50,862 nt of DNA from positions 1 to 50,862 of the forward strand of contig JAOPVI010000380.1 of assembly GCA_025966225.1 (NCBI GenBank). Direction: 5' to 3'. Below, one piece after another: positions 26,030 through 33,238 of the stretch. Each line of letters begins with the position of its first letter. The first letter of the stretch is position 1. The DNA is from Mycobacterium sp. (lineage in GTDB: Bacteria; Actinomycetota; Actinomycetes; Mycobacteriales; Mycobacteriaceae). The position numbers and the translations under genes were made by a program. Under the pieces are notes generated by a model. It was given only the letters and a program-made list of their open reading frames with translations, did not search any database and was not told the DNA's origin.

Positions 26030-27034
26030 ATGACGACTTCGGAGGGCAGGAGCGAAGCGACTCGGGATGGGATTTTGGAGCTCGCTCAGGCCCTTTCAGA
26101 TGGTGACCGCGCCGCACTGGCGCGGGCCATCACGCTGGTCGAGTCGACCAGGGGAGACCACCGGGAACAGGCCCAGCTGCTGCTGACGGAGCTGATGCCC
26201 GACGCGGGTAGCGCCATGCACGTCGGCATCACCGGGGTGCCGGGGGTGGGCAAGTCGACGACCATCGAGGCGCTCGGCATGTACCTCATCGAGCAGGGTC
26301 ACCGGGTTGCGGTGCTCGCCGTCGACCCGTCGTCGACGAGGACGGGAGGCTCGATCCTCGGGGACAAGACCAGGATGGCGCGACTCGCCGTCCACCCCGA
26401 TGCGTACATCCGACCGTCTCCGACGTCGGGAACGTTGGGTGGCGTGGCGAAGGCCACCAGAGAGACGATCGTGCTGCTCGAGGCTGCCGGCTATGACGTG
26501 GTACTCGTCGAGACGGTGGGGGTCGGTCAGTCCGAGGTGACCGTCGCCAACATGGTCGACACCTTCGTGTTCCTCACGCTGGCGCGCACCGGGGACCAGC
26601 TGCAGGGCATCAAGAAGGGCGTGCTCGAGCTCGCCGACGTCGTCGTGGTCAACAAGGCAGACGGCAAGCACGCCGTCGACGCGAAGGCGGCCGCGCGCGA
26701 ACTCGCCGGGGCCATCCGGTTGCTGTATCCGCGCGACACCTTGTGGCGTCCACCAGTTTTGACGATGAGCGCGTTGGAGGGCATCGGGCTTTCTGAGCTG
26801 TGGGACACGGTGCTCAAGCACCGCGACGTGCTGACCGAAGCGGGCGAGTTCGACGCTCGCAGGCGCAGGCAACAGGTCGAGTGGATGTGGTCGATGGTGC
26901 GCGACGCCGTGCTGGACCGGGTGCTGTCGAACCCGACTGTGCGCAACGTCCGCGACGAGGTGGAACGGCAGGTGCGGGACGGGGAGTTGCCTCCGGCGCT
27001 TGCGGCACAGCAGATTCTCGAGGCCGCCGACTAA
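26030..27034 (+). CDS. meaB: Methylmalonyl-CoA mutase-associated GTPase MeaB
   Basis: This 334-residue P-loop GTPase (ArgK/MeaB, Rv1496-type) loads and protects the mutase cofactor. The P-loop GVPGVGKS occupies residues 69-76. Next come the DPSSTRTGGSILGDKTRM switch region, the ETVGVGQSE Mg-binding turn and the NKAD guanine motif. The ATG directly abuts the mutB stop (TAAATG). Residues 3-13 (TSEGRSEATRD) are encoded by a short dispersed repeat, also found as two tandem copies at 15337-15408. The N-terminus therefore seems to have been shaped by repeat insertion rather than by selection on MeaB. Confidence 0.95.
   Translation: MTTSEGRSEATRDGILELAQALSDGDRAALARAITLVESTRGDHREQAQLLLTELMPDAGSAMHVGITGVPGVGKSTTIEALGMYLIEQGHRVAVLAVDPSSTRTGGSILGDKTRMARLAVHPDAYIRPSPTSGTLGGVAKATRETIVLLEAAGYDVVLVETVGVGQSEVTVANMVDTFVFLTLARTGDQLQGIKKGVLELADVVVVNKADGKHAVDAKAAARELAGAIRLLYPRDTLWRPPVLTMSALEGIGLSELWDTVLKHRDVLTEAGEFDARRRRQQVEWMWSMVRDAVLDRVLSNPTVRNVRDEVERQVRDGELPPALAAQQILEAAD
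26037..26068 (+). repeat. Dispersed repeat copy inside the meaB start
   Basis: This 32-base stretch aligns with the reverse complement of the 36-base tandem repeat at 15337-15408 with about two differences. The shared core is GCAGGAGCGAAGCGACTCGG. It encodes MeaB residues EGRSEATRD in frame. Confidence 0.85.
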
Positions 27035-27063
27035 AGGCGCAGCGAACACCTAGGCTCTTCGTG

Positions 27064-27474
27064 ATGTCCGGCGCGGGAGTGAGGATCACGATGAAACCGA
27101 CCACGTCGCGCATCGCATTGTTCGTTGCAGGGCTTGCAATGGTGACGGCACTGTTCGCGGGGTGTAGTGGCAAGGTCGAAGTCGGTCGGGCGACGTCGCA
27201 ATCGGGTATCTCCACGACCACGACCGAGCAGTCCGTGACCGTCGACAAGGACCAACTGGCGGCCAAGGCGAAGGAGAAGCTCGAGCAGGCCGCGGGCCAG
27301 GAGTCCAAGGGGGTGGAATGCGACGGAGACATCGAAGGAACCGTCGGTGCCACCCAACGCTGCGTGTTGACGGCAATGGACGGCACGAGGATCGGTGTCA
27401 CCGCGACCGTGACGGCAGTGAAGGGCGAGACCGTCAGCATCGACTTCAAGGCCGACGACCACCCGATGGAGTGA
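27064..27474 (+). CDS. DUF4333 lipoprotein
   Basis: This 136-residue protein has a lipoprotein signal (RIALFVAGLAMVTALFAGC, lipobox FAGC) and a C-terminal DUF4333 domain with the two conserved Cys residues (VECDGDIEG and QRCVLTAMDG). ATG 27064 is chosen because TAGGCT at 27051-27056 ends seven bases before it; ATG 27091 with GAGG upstream is an alternative that keeps the signal peptide. DUF4333 proteins are small exported mycobacterial lipoproteins of unknown function. A strong hairpin follows the stop. Confidence 0.85.
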   Translation: MSGAGVRITMKPTTSRIALFVAGLAMVTALFAGCSGKVEVGRATSQSGISTTTTEQSVTVDKDQLAAKAKEKLEQAAGQESKGVECDGDIEGTVGATQRCVLTAMDGTRIGVTATVTAVKGETVSIDFKADDHPME

Positions 27475-27487
27475 GTGCGGAAACGTG

Positions 27488-27514
27488 CCGGTTGCCTAAC
27501 AGTTGGGTAACCGG
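27488..27514 (+). terminator. Hairpin between the DUF4333 gene and lipL
   Basis: CCGGTTGCCTAA and TTGGGTAACCGG pair over 12 positions (two G-T pairs) around a three-base loop. There is no U tract, which is common for mycobacterial terminators. It lies 13 bases after the lipoprotein stop and before the lipL start, so termination or a processing signal is likely. Confidence 0.6.
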
Positions 27515-27553
27515 TGAAAAGTTTGCCGGGGGTCCAGGTAAATTGTCTTGATT

Positions 27554-28852
27554 GTGACCCATGCAATACGCGGGGAGCGCAGCGCGGCGCTCTCGCAAAA
27601 CGGTGCCGATGACGCGCCCCTACCGCACGCCGTACGTGGCGCGGCGGATCCCAACTTCGTCTGTGCCGTTCGAGCCTTCGCCCAGCTGTTTCCCTGGCGT
27701 CGGCTTGGAGGCGGAGCGCTCTCGGTCTACCTCGACGGCCAACCCGTCGTCGACGTGTGGACCGGTTGGGCCGACCGTCGCGGCAGGCGGCACTGGTCCG
27801 CAGACACCGGGACCATGGTGTTCTCTGCGACCAAGGGCATGGCGTCCACCGTCATCCACCGGCTCGTCGACCGCGGCCTCATCGACTACGACGCACCCGT
27901 CGCCGAGTATTGGGCGGCGTTCGGTGCCAATGGCAAGGCTGGGATCACCGTCCGCGACCTCATGCGCCACCGAGCGGGACTGTCGCAGCTTCAGGGCGTC
28001 ACCAAGGCGGACCTGTTGGACCACCTCCTCATGGAGGACCGAATGGCCGCTGCGGCGATGGGGCTCCTCAAGGGACGGCCCGCCTACCACGCGCTGACGT
28101 ACGGCTGGCTGATGTCCGGGCTGGCGCGTTCGGTCACCGGGCGGGGCATGCGGGAGTTGTTCCGCACCGAACTGGCCGCCCCGCTCAACACCGACGGCTT
28201 CCACCTCGGCAGGCCGCCCGTGAGCGCGCCGACCCAACCGGCTCAGATCATCGGCCCGCAGCTGGGGATCCCGAACCCGATCTTCAATGCCGTCGCACCG
28301 CACGTCGCGGCGCTTCCGGTGTCCGGCATCTTCGGGTCGATGTACTTCCCAGGGATGAAGGCGACCGTGCAGGGCGACATCCCGCTGCTCGACGGGGAGC
28401 TTCCCGCGGCCAACGGGGTCGCCACCGCACGGGCGTTGGCCCGCATGTACGGGGCCATCGCCAACGGCGGTGTCATCGACGGCACGCAGTTCCTGTCGGC
28501 GGAGACCGTCGCCGGGCTCACCGGACGGCCGAGCTACTACCTGGACGGGAACATGGGGATGCCGATGTCGTTCCATCTCGGGTACCACAGCGTTCCGCTC
28601 GGCGGCGTGCTGCCCGGCTTCGGACACGTCGGCCTTGGTGGCTCACTGGGCTGGGCCGATCCGGAGCGTGGACTGTCGTTCGGCTTCGTCCACAACCGCC
28701 TGCTGACTCCGCTCGTGGTGGCCGATCAGGCCGGCTTCGTGGCGACTGCGGCACTGATCCGGCGCGGTGCGGCCGGTGCCCGCAAGCACGGGTTTGCGCC
28801 TGTCACCGAATTCGGCGCTCCGTTCGCGGAGCGCTCCACGGCAGCGGTCTGA
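27554..28852 (+). CDS. lipL: Serine esterase/lipase of the beta-lactamase fold (LipL-type)
   Basis: This 432-residue enzyme has the class C beta-lactamase/EstB fold. The Ser-x-x-Lys nucleophile motif is SATK (Ser91, Lys94). A Tyr about 100 residues later (HALTYGWLMSG) and the C-terminal GHVGLGGSLGWADPE segment complete the family pattern. LipL (Rv1497) hydrolyses short-chain esters and is exposed at the tuberculosis surface, but no classical signal peptide is visible here. GTG 27554 is the likely start, with TAAATT at 27539-27544 nine bases before it; TTG 27548 is in frame. It ends the region colinear with Rv1471-Rv1497. Confidence 0.88.
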   Translation: MTHAIRGERSAALSQNGADDAPLPHAVRGAADPNFVCAVRAFAQLFPWRRLGGGALSVYLDGQPVVDVWTGWADRRGRRHWSADTGTMVFSATKGMASTVIHRLVDRGLIDYDAPVAEYWAAFGANGKAGITVRDLMRHRAGLSQLQGVTKADLLDHLLMEDRMAAAAMGLLKGRPAYHALTYGWLMSGLARSVTGRGMRELFRTELAAPLNTDGFHLGRPPVSAPTQPAQIIGPQLGIPNPIFNAVAPHVAALPVSGIFGSMYFPGMKATVQGDIPLLDGELPAANGVATARALARMYGAIANGGVIDGTQFLSAETVAGLTGRPSYYLDGNMGMPMSFHLGYHSVPLGGVLPGFGHVGLGGSLGWADPERGLSFGFVHNRLLTPLVVADQAGFVATAALIRRGAAGARKHGFAPVTEFGAPFAERSTAAV

Positions 28853-28853
28853 T

Positions 28854-29822
28854 TCAGAGCGACTTCAGTCGGCGCACGCGGTCGCTGATCGCGCGGCGTG
28901 ACGATTCGGCGTTGGGCGCCAAGGCGTCCGATGCGTGCGGAGCACCCGGATACACGTGCAGCTCGACCGAAACGCCAGCCTCGGCCAGCCCGTCGGCGTA
29001 CCTGATCACTTCGTGGCGGAACACGTCGAGCTCGCCGACCTCGAGGTAGGTGGTCGGTAACCCGCGAAGGTCGGACTCCCGAGCCGGGGCGGCCGCGGAC
29101 GGGACGTCGTCGGTCCCGACGAGGTCGCCCAACAGCGCGCCCCAACCCGTGACGTTGTCGTCGTACGTCCACGTCAGAAACGGCACCAACCGTGGGTCGG
29201 TGACCGTCGTTCGGTCGTCGAGCATCGGATAGATCAGGAGCTGCTGGGCGATCGCAGGGCCGCCGCGTGCGCGGGCCAGCAGGGCCACTCCGGCGGCCAG
29301 CCCACCGCCTGCGCTGTCGCCCATCACCGCGATGCGATGGTCGTCGACGCCGAGCTCGGCGGCGTGCTCGGCCAGCCACGCCAGCGCGGCGTAGCAGTCG
29401 TCCACCGGCGTGGGATGCGGAGCCTCCGGAGCGACGCGGTAGTCCACCATCAACATCGGAACGCCCGAGGCGGCAACGTAGCCGCGCACCGCCGAGTCGT
29501 ACAGTTCGCGGGTCTCCGCCAGGCTGAGGATCATCCCGCCGCCGTGCAGATAGAGCGCGGCGCTACCCGGTTGCTCGGCGTCGGCGCGGCGGTACCAGGT
29601 CATGGCGACCGTCGCACCGTCGTCGCGCTGCAGCGTGTACTCGGTGACGTCGATGCCGGGGACTTCCGGCCGGCCGACCGCCAGCGCAGCGAACGTGGCC
29701 CGATTGGTCACGCGCCTGTTCGCGACGTCACCGACCGGAGGGGGAGCACCTGCCGCGGCCGTGGCCGCGAGCAATGGAGCGAGCTCGGCGAGCACCTGCG
29801 GGTCGAACTCCAACGCGGTCAT
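28854..29822 (-). CDS. Alpha/beta-hydrolase, hormone-sensitive lipase family
   Basis: This 322-residue enzyme has the HSL (Lip) signature: the oxyanion-hole HGGGM, nucleophile Ser170 in GDSAGGG, an Asp near ELDVFRHE and the catalytic His in YPGAPHASDA. It should hydrolyse short or medium acyl esters in the cytoplasm. ATG 29822 follows AGGAGG six bases upstream; the frame runs open to 30029, but that part lies over a monooxygenase remnant. It converges on lipL with only one base between the stops. No membrane segment or signal peptide is seen. Confidence 0.88.
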   Translation of the reverse strand: MTALEFDPQVLAELAPLLAATAAAGAPPPVGDVANRRVTNRATFAALAVGRPEVPGIDVTEYTLQRDDGATVAMTWYRRADAEQPGSAALYLHGGGMILSLAETRELYDSAVRGYVAASGVPMLMVDYRVAPEAPHPTPVDDCYAALAWLAEHAAELGVDDHRIAVMGDSAGGGLAAGVALLARARGGPAIAQQLLIYPMLDDRTTVTDPRLVPFLTWTYDDNVTGWGALLGDLVGTDDVPSAAAPARESDLRGLPTTYLEVGELDVFRHEVIRYADGLAEAGVSVELHVYPGAPHASDALAPNAESSRRAISDRVRRLKSL

Positions 29823-29967
29823 CGTCACCCTCCTGTTGCGTGCGACGAGCTGAACAGCGTGGCCCCTGATGAGCCGCTTCGCGGTCGCCAGCGTATCCCG
29901 GTGCACGTGTGGTCGCGGCTCGGCGGTCTGCTCGGTCAGTCCGCGGGTCAGCGCAAACAGTGCGAGC

Positions 29968-30171
29968 GGCGTGCAGGTCATCCCCGAGCTCGCCGAGATC
30001 GCAAGCCAACTGACCGTGTTCCAACGCACCCCGCCATGGATGTTGCCGAAGGACGACCGTCCCTTGGACGACGATGAGCGCCATCGTTACCGCAACGAGT
30101 CAGCTGCCGTCCAGCAGGAACGGGAGCGGCTGCGGACCGAGCAGCAGTGGTGGCGAGCCGTCCTGAATTGA
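29968..30171 (+). pseudogene. Remnant of a Baeyer-Villiger (FAD) monooxygenase
   Basis: One frame on the plus strand keeps the segment GVQVIPELAEIASQLTVFQ, followed by RTPPWMLPKDDRP and a charged helix. This is the highly conserved mid-region of Baeyer-Villiger monooxygenases, where the usual form is GASAxQ-V/I-PE-A and FQRTPPW-LP. The upstream FAD motif, the NADPH site and everything after the helix are missing, and the frame ends at TGA 30169-30171. It overlaps the 3' end of the PPOX gene and shows no ribosome site, so it is a dead fragment. Confidence 0.75.
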
Positions 30172-30654
30172 AAGAGGTTCTGGTGCAGCGGTCCTCACGT
30201 CGTCCGGAGTGAGCTTCACCTCGACGATCGCACTGTCGGGCCACAAGCTCTTCGTGGTCGCTCTGCGCAGCTTCTCCCGCAGTGGAAGCGCGTGGTCGAC
30301 GTTCTTGACGCCAGGCACCTTCAGCAATGGCACCACGTTGTACTGCCAGCCGTAGCGTCGTTGCAGTGCTCGGTTGGCGGCGTCCGCCGGCGCGCCGTCG
30401 AGGATGGTCGCCTTGCCGGACACCGTGGGGGAGCCCGCCACGTACCCGCCCCGGTAGTCGCACGGCCAGAGCTCGACGTTCGGATTGGCGGAGATTCGGC
30501 GCGTCTTCGGCCCCTGCTTGGTACGGAAGACCAGGGTGTCGCCGTCGAGCACGAACCAGATGGGGGTGTCGACGGCGGTGCCATCGCGTCGGAACGTACG
30601 CAGCTGCGCATACCGGGCCGAGGTGAGAGCGGTGACGACTTGTTGATGGCTCAT
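30100..30654 (-). CDS. PPOX-class (F420- or FMN-dependent) flavoprotein oxidoreductase
   Basis: This 184-residue protein has the split-barrel fold of pyridoxamine-phosphate-oxidase-like enzymes. The first strands are ARYAQLRTFRRDGTAVDTP, then IWFVLDGDTLVFRT and the TKQGPKTRRISANPNVELWPC segment. Such proteins use F420 or FMN in mycobacteria; the cofactor cannot be told here. The start ATG 30654 lies six bases after the -10 TTCAAT (30666 to 30661, minus strand), so the mRNA is probably leaderless; the longer frame from 30681 would overlap the operator. A Pro/Leu-rich tail of about 30 residues beyond the core may be read-through of the neighbouring decayed gene. The MerR gene next door is divergent and should control it. 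Confidence 0.82.
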   Translation of the reverse strand: MSHQQVVTALTSARYAQLRTFRRDGTAVDTPIWFVLDGDTLVFRTKQGPKTRRISANPNVELWPCDYRGGYVAGSPTVSGKATILDGAPADAANRALQRRYGWQYNVVPLLKVPGVKNVDHALPLREKLRRATTKSLWPDSAIVEVKLTPDDVRTAAPEPLSIQDGSPPLLLGPQPLPFLLDGS

Positions 30655-30660
30655 GTACCG

Positions 30661-30691
30661 ATTGAACGACTTCGAGTTCACTCGAAGTCAA
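30661..30691 (-). promoter_or_regulatory. MerR-type operator and promoter for the PPOX gene
   Basis: A perfect inverted repeat ACTTCGAGT-TC-ACTCGAAGT occupies 30669-30688. On the minus strand it lies between TTGACT (30691 to 30686) and TTCAAT (30666 to 30661), with a spacer of 19 bases. A 19-base spacer and a dyad in it are the hallmark of promoters untwisted by MerR-family activators. The dyad also lies 23 bases before the divergent MerR ATG. Confidence 0.85.
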
Positions 30692-30710
30692 GCTGGGGGA
30701 TGATGAGTCG

Positions 30711-31097
30711 ATGAACCTGTCCATCGGCGACGTGGCCGAACGTTCCGGCGTTGCGGCCACCACATTGCGGTTCTACGAGGACGAAGGTCTGCTGAGCACT
30801 GCTGGTCGGGTCGGCGGCCGGAGGCGCTACGACGAGGCCGTACTCACCCGCCTCGAGGTGATCAGGCTCTGCAAGGCGGCCGGCTTCAGGCTCGATGAGA
30901 TCCGCGTGCTGTTGACGGACGACGATCCAGGGCGACCAGCGAGCCGGGCACTGGCCGAGGCGAAGCTCGTCGACATCGATGCACAGATGGCAGCCTTGAA
31001 ACGGGCCAGGGAGATCATCGAATGGGCCGTCACGTGCCCGGGTGCGGTCGACGGGCGCGACTGCGGCATCGACGTTGTTAGTAACTCGCCTTGCTGA
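30711..31097 (+). CDS. MerR-family transcriptional regulator
   Basis: This 128-residue regulator has an N-terminal winged HTH (IGDVAERSGVAATTLRFYED, the MerR signature) and a dimerisation helix (residues 80-105). Its C-terminal tail carries Cys109, Cys118 and Cys128, with Cys55 in the wing region. The Cys set could sense redox, thiol or metal, but the spacing is not that of SoxR, CueR or MerR itself. A GATGAT element at 30699-30704 lies six bases before ATG 30711. It is divergent from the PPOX gene and a dyad sits between them. The last 20 bases overlap the convergent membrane-protein gene. Confidence 0.88.
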   Translation: MNLSIGDVAERSGVAATTLRFYEDEGLLSTAGRVGGRRRYDEAVLTRLEVIRLCKAAGFRLDEIRVLLTDDDPGRPASRALAEAKLVDIDAQMAALKRAREIIEWAVTCPGAVDGRDCGIDVVSNSPC

Positions 31098-31812
31098 ACC
31101 ACTTGGTCTTGATGCGCCAAGAGTGCGCCGACATCAGCGCGAAGCCTGCGCCGCACATGCAGGCGAAGAACCACACCAGCGTGCCGTTCTCGATCGGCTG
31201 CAGCGAGGGCACCAGCGCGGTGACGATGCGGACGAGGCAGGCCATCATGCCGCTGACGGATGCGGCCAGGTAGACGTTGGCGACCGTGCGCGAGCGCGGA
31301 TCCTTGCGCAGGACCAGCAGTGCGCGGGATCCATAGCCCAGTAGGTAGATGAGCGTGCCGCAGAGCAGCAGCCAGTAGGCGCTGAGCCACGCGTCGGTGG
31401 GCAGTTGGAAGAAGTCAGCCTGATAGATCGCCGCGCCGTTGCCAAGCGAGAATGTGGCGAGCAGCAGCGGGATGCACAACGTCGCGGGTCGCTCCACGTA
31501 CTGCTTGAACGTGGTCTGCATGGCGTGATCGTCCTGCAGGCGGCCAAGGGCGTTGTACACGATTGCCGACGCTGCGACGACGTAGAGATCGTGGCCGATG
31601 TAGTCCTCGAGGTTCCACATGCCGGTGAGCGCATGCAGCCAATGACCCAGCGTCTCGGACGCAAACGGCGACATCAGGAATACGGTCGCGCCCTGAAGGG
31701 CGATGTTCAGCGTGGCGGCAACTTCCCAGCGGCATGACCAGGTGACTCGACGAATCCACAGACTCCACGCGATACATGTCAGCGTGACCGTGATGAGGAC
31801 TGCCAGACCCAT
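31078..31812 (-). CDS. Integral membrane protein, unknown function
   Basis: This 244-residue protein has about six to seven hydrophobic helices, including GLAVLITVTLTCIAWSLWI, a central LSAYWLLLCGTLIYLLGYG and a C-terminal TLVWFFACMCGAGFALMSA. Polar segments hold His and Trp residues (HWLHALTGMWNLEDYIGHD) that could form a heme- or metal-binding face. It lies 42 bases downstream of the XRE gene on the same strand, so the two form an operon. I do not recognise the family. The Cys in FACMCG and the conserved His pair are the visible special features. Confidence 0.75.
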   Translation of the reverse strand: MGLAVLITVTLTCIAWSLWIRRVTWSCRWEVAATLNIALQGATVFLMSPFASETLGHWLHALTGMWNLEDYIGHDLYVVAASAIVYNALGRLQDDHAMQTTFKQYVERPATLCIPLLLATFSLGNGAAIYQADFFQLPTDAWLSAYWLLLCGTLIYLLGYGSRALLVLRKDPRSRTVANVYLAASVSGMMACLVRIVTALVPSLQPIENGTLVWFFACMCGAGFALMSAHSWRIKTKWFSKASY

Positions 31813-31854
31813 GAGCTGTCGCCTTCGAGCTTTCTTCCGTTAGCAAATATTCCG

Positions 31855-32220
31855 CTACAGCGGGGGTGCGTCGGGCCGCGGCGTGAGGTCGCGCAGACGC
31901 GGCCGGTGGACCGTTCGTCGTTCGGTGACCGGTTCGGCGATGGTGGCCACGGACAGCGGCGCCGACTCGACGTAGCTCCACACCTCTTCGCGACTCATGA
32001 GGCCGAATCGAACCTGAAGATCGGGGTAGCTGAGATTGAACCGGTCCGCCACCAGTCGCATCTCTTCGGCGTTCGGGTAGTCGGCTTCCTTGATGCGGCG
32101 GTAATAGGTGCTGCTGGACGTGCCAAGGGAGTCGTAGATCGCCTTGGCATCGACGTCGCCGTCGAGGAGGTAGTCGAGCAGAGTTTTTAGCTGCCTGCCG
32201 TTTTCATCAGTCCGTGGCAC
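31855..32220 (-). CDS. XRE-like helix-turn-helix regulator
   Basis: This 121-residue protein has an XRE/Cro-like HTH (residues 10-60: LKTLLDYLLDGDVDAKAIYD, then SLGTSSSTYYRRIKEADYPN). Next comes a linker and a basic Arg/Pro-rich C-terminal tail (RPRLRDLTPRPD). It resembles repressors of small mobile elements, but no phage gene is near. GTG 32220 is preceded by TAAGCT (minus strand 32232 to 32227) six bases upstream, so it should be leaderless. It is divergent from the condensation-like gene, and the dyad at 32319-32336 would be its likely site. Confidence 0.82.
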   Translation of the reverse strand: MPRTDENGRQLKTLLDYLLDGDVDAKAIYDSLGTSSSTYYRRIKEADYPNAEEMRLVADRFNLSYPDLQVRFGLMSREEVWSYVESAPLSVATIAEPVTERRTVHRPRLRDLTPRPDAPPL

Positions 32221-32318
32221 GGGAACAGCTTAGCCGGACTTCCCTCCGTTGGGCAGTACCAACCGCAAATCGGTCAGGAGCCTTCTAATTGACACGGCCG
32301 TCACAGTTTTGGCAGATG

Positions 32319-32348
32319 TGTCCCATTTTTGGGACAGTCGTGTAGCGT
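32319..32348 (+). promoter_or_regulatory. Dyad operator and -10 of the condensation-like gene
   Basis: TGTCCCA-TTTT-TGGGACA (32319-32336) is a perfect 7-base dyad. It covers the -35 position relative to TAGCGT (32343-32348), which ends seven bases before ATG 32356. This is repressor geometry over a leaderless promoter. The XRE product of the divergent gene is the obvious candidate to bind it. Confidence 0.68.
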
Positions 32349-32355
32349 GCCTTAC

Positions 32356-32976
32356 ATGACGAGCGCAAACTTGCTGCTGACCGATTACGAGGCCCTTGGG
32401 CCGCTTCGCGTCGAGGACCTCGTCAACGTCGCGGCGCCCCTGTCGGCCCTGCTGACCAAGGAACTCGACGGTGCCGCGGAAGTGCTTGGGCTAATGAGCG
32501 ATGAGATCCTCATCGCCGCACTCGGCCGTGCGATCGAACGGACCATCGGTGAGGGGCTCGTCGCCCTCGACGTCCCCAGCTACGGCACCAGCGTGCACTC
32601 CATGACCCTGCGGTGCGCGGCACCCGCCCAGACCCCTGCCGACGAGATGCTCGCGGGTGTCCATGACGGACTGGAGGCGCTGAAGATTGGTCGAATCGTG
32701 CCAGGAGTGCCCGACGACCCGCGCCAGCCGGTTTCGGAGCTCCTGTTCGTCGAAGGCGATACTGCGGCCGACCGGCCACACCTCGGCCATGCCCTCGAAC
32801 TCCGCGCGTACCGCGCAGGCGACGTCATCGCGTTGGACTGGTGGTTCGACCCGCGCAGCTTCGAGCCCTACACCGTTGAGGAGCTCGCCGAGCAGTTCCC
32901 ACTCGCGTTGATCGAGCTCACCTCCGAAGCCACGCCCCCGGTCCATGCCACCCCCGAGCTGGCGATGGCGCACTAG
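32356..32976 (+). CDS. Stand-alone condensation-domain-like protein (C-terminal lobe)
   Basis: This 206-residue protein resembles the C-terminal half of nonribosomal peptide synthetase condensation domains. The early helix MSDEILIAALGRAIERTIGEG and the strand VALDVPSYG fit the segment after the active site. The later IALDWWFDPRSFEPYTVEEL and EQFPLALIELTSEA fit the end of that domain. The HHxxxDG catalytic motif is absent, so it cannot be a normal condensation enzyme. It could be a scaffold or a degenerate acyltransferase. ATG 32356 is supported by the leaderless -10. It is the only gene on the plus strand between the XRE operon and ileS. Confidence 0.6.
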   Translation: MTSANLLLTDYEALGPLRVEDLVNVAAPLSALLTKELDGAAEVLGLMSDEILIAALGRAIERTIGEGLVALDVPSYGTSVHSMTLRCAAPAQTPADEMLAGVHDGLEALKIGRIVPGVPDDPRQPVSELLFVEGDTAADRPHLGHALELRAYRAGDVIALDWWFDPRSFEPYTVEELAEQFPLALIELTSEATPPVHATPELAMAH

Positions 32977-32991
32977 CCGCTGGCTAGGCAT

Positions 32992-33238
32992 TAGAATTCT
33001 CGAAACGGCGTCGATCCGGTCATCACCGGGGAGTCTTCGGAAGAACGGCCGCGGTACCCACCCGGCCCAGTAGAACCGAACGGTTGGACCCGTCAACCTC
33101 CGAGTCGAGCGGCGCATTCCGTGCGCAAGCGGGGTGGTACCGCGGCGCTCGCGCATTCCGCGCGTCGTCGTCCCCGTGCCTGAACGAACCTGGGCTTTCC
33201 GGAGCGCCAGCGACATTTGGCACAGGAGCCGACACCCG
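32992..33238 (+). promoter_or_regulatory. T-box riboswitch leader of ileS
   Basis: A TAGAAT -10 (32992-32997) would start transcription near 33004. The leader has a very short Stem I, CCGGT-CATC-ACCGG (33016-33029), whose loop displays ATC, an isoleucine codon, as the specifier. Further down is GGGTGGTACCGCG (33132-33144), the universal T-box sequence that pairs with the uncharged tRNA acceptor end. No U-rich terminator follows. A GGAG ribosome site (near 33223) lies just before the start, so regulation should be at translation, as known for actinobacterial ileS T-boxes with ultrashort Stem I. Confidence 0.93.

Noticed and set aside
31855..32220. Prophage or plasmid origin of the XRE locus
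   Set aside because: No integrase, att-like direct repeat, tRNA or other phage gene lies nearby; the flanks are chromosomal genes.
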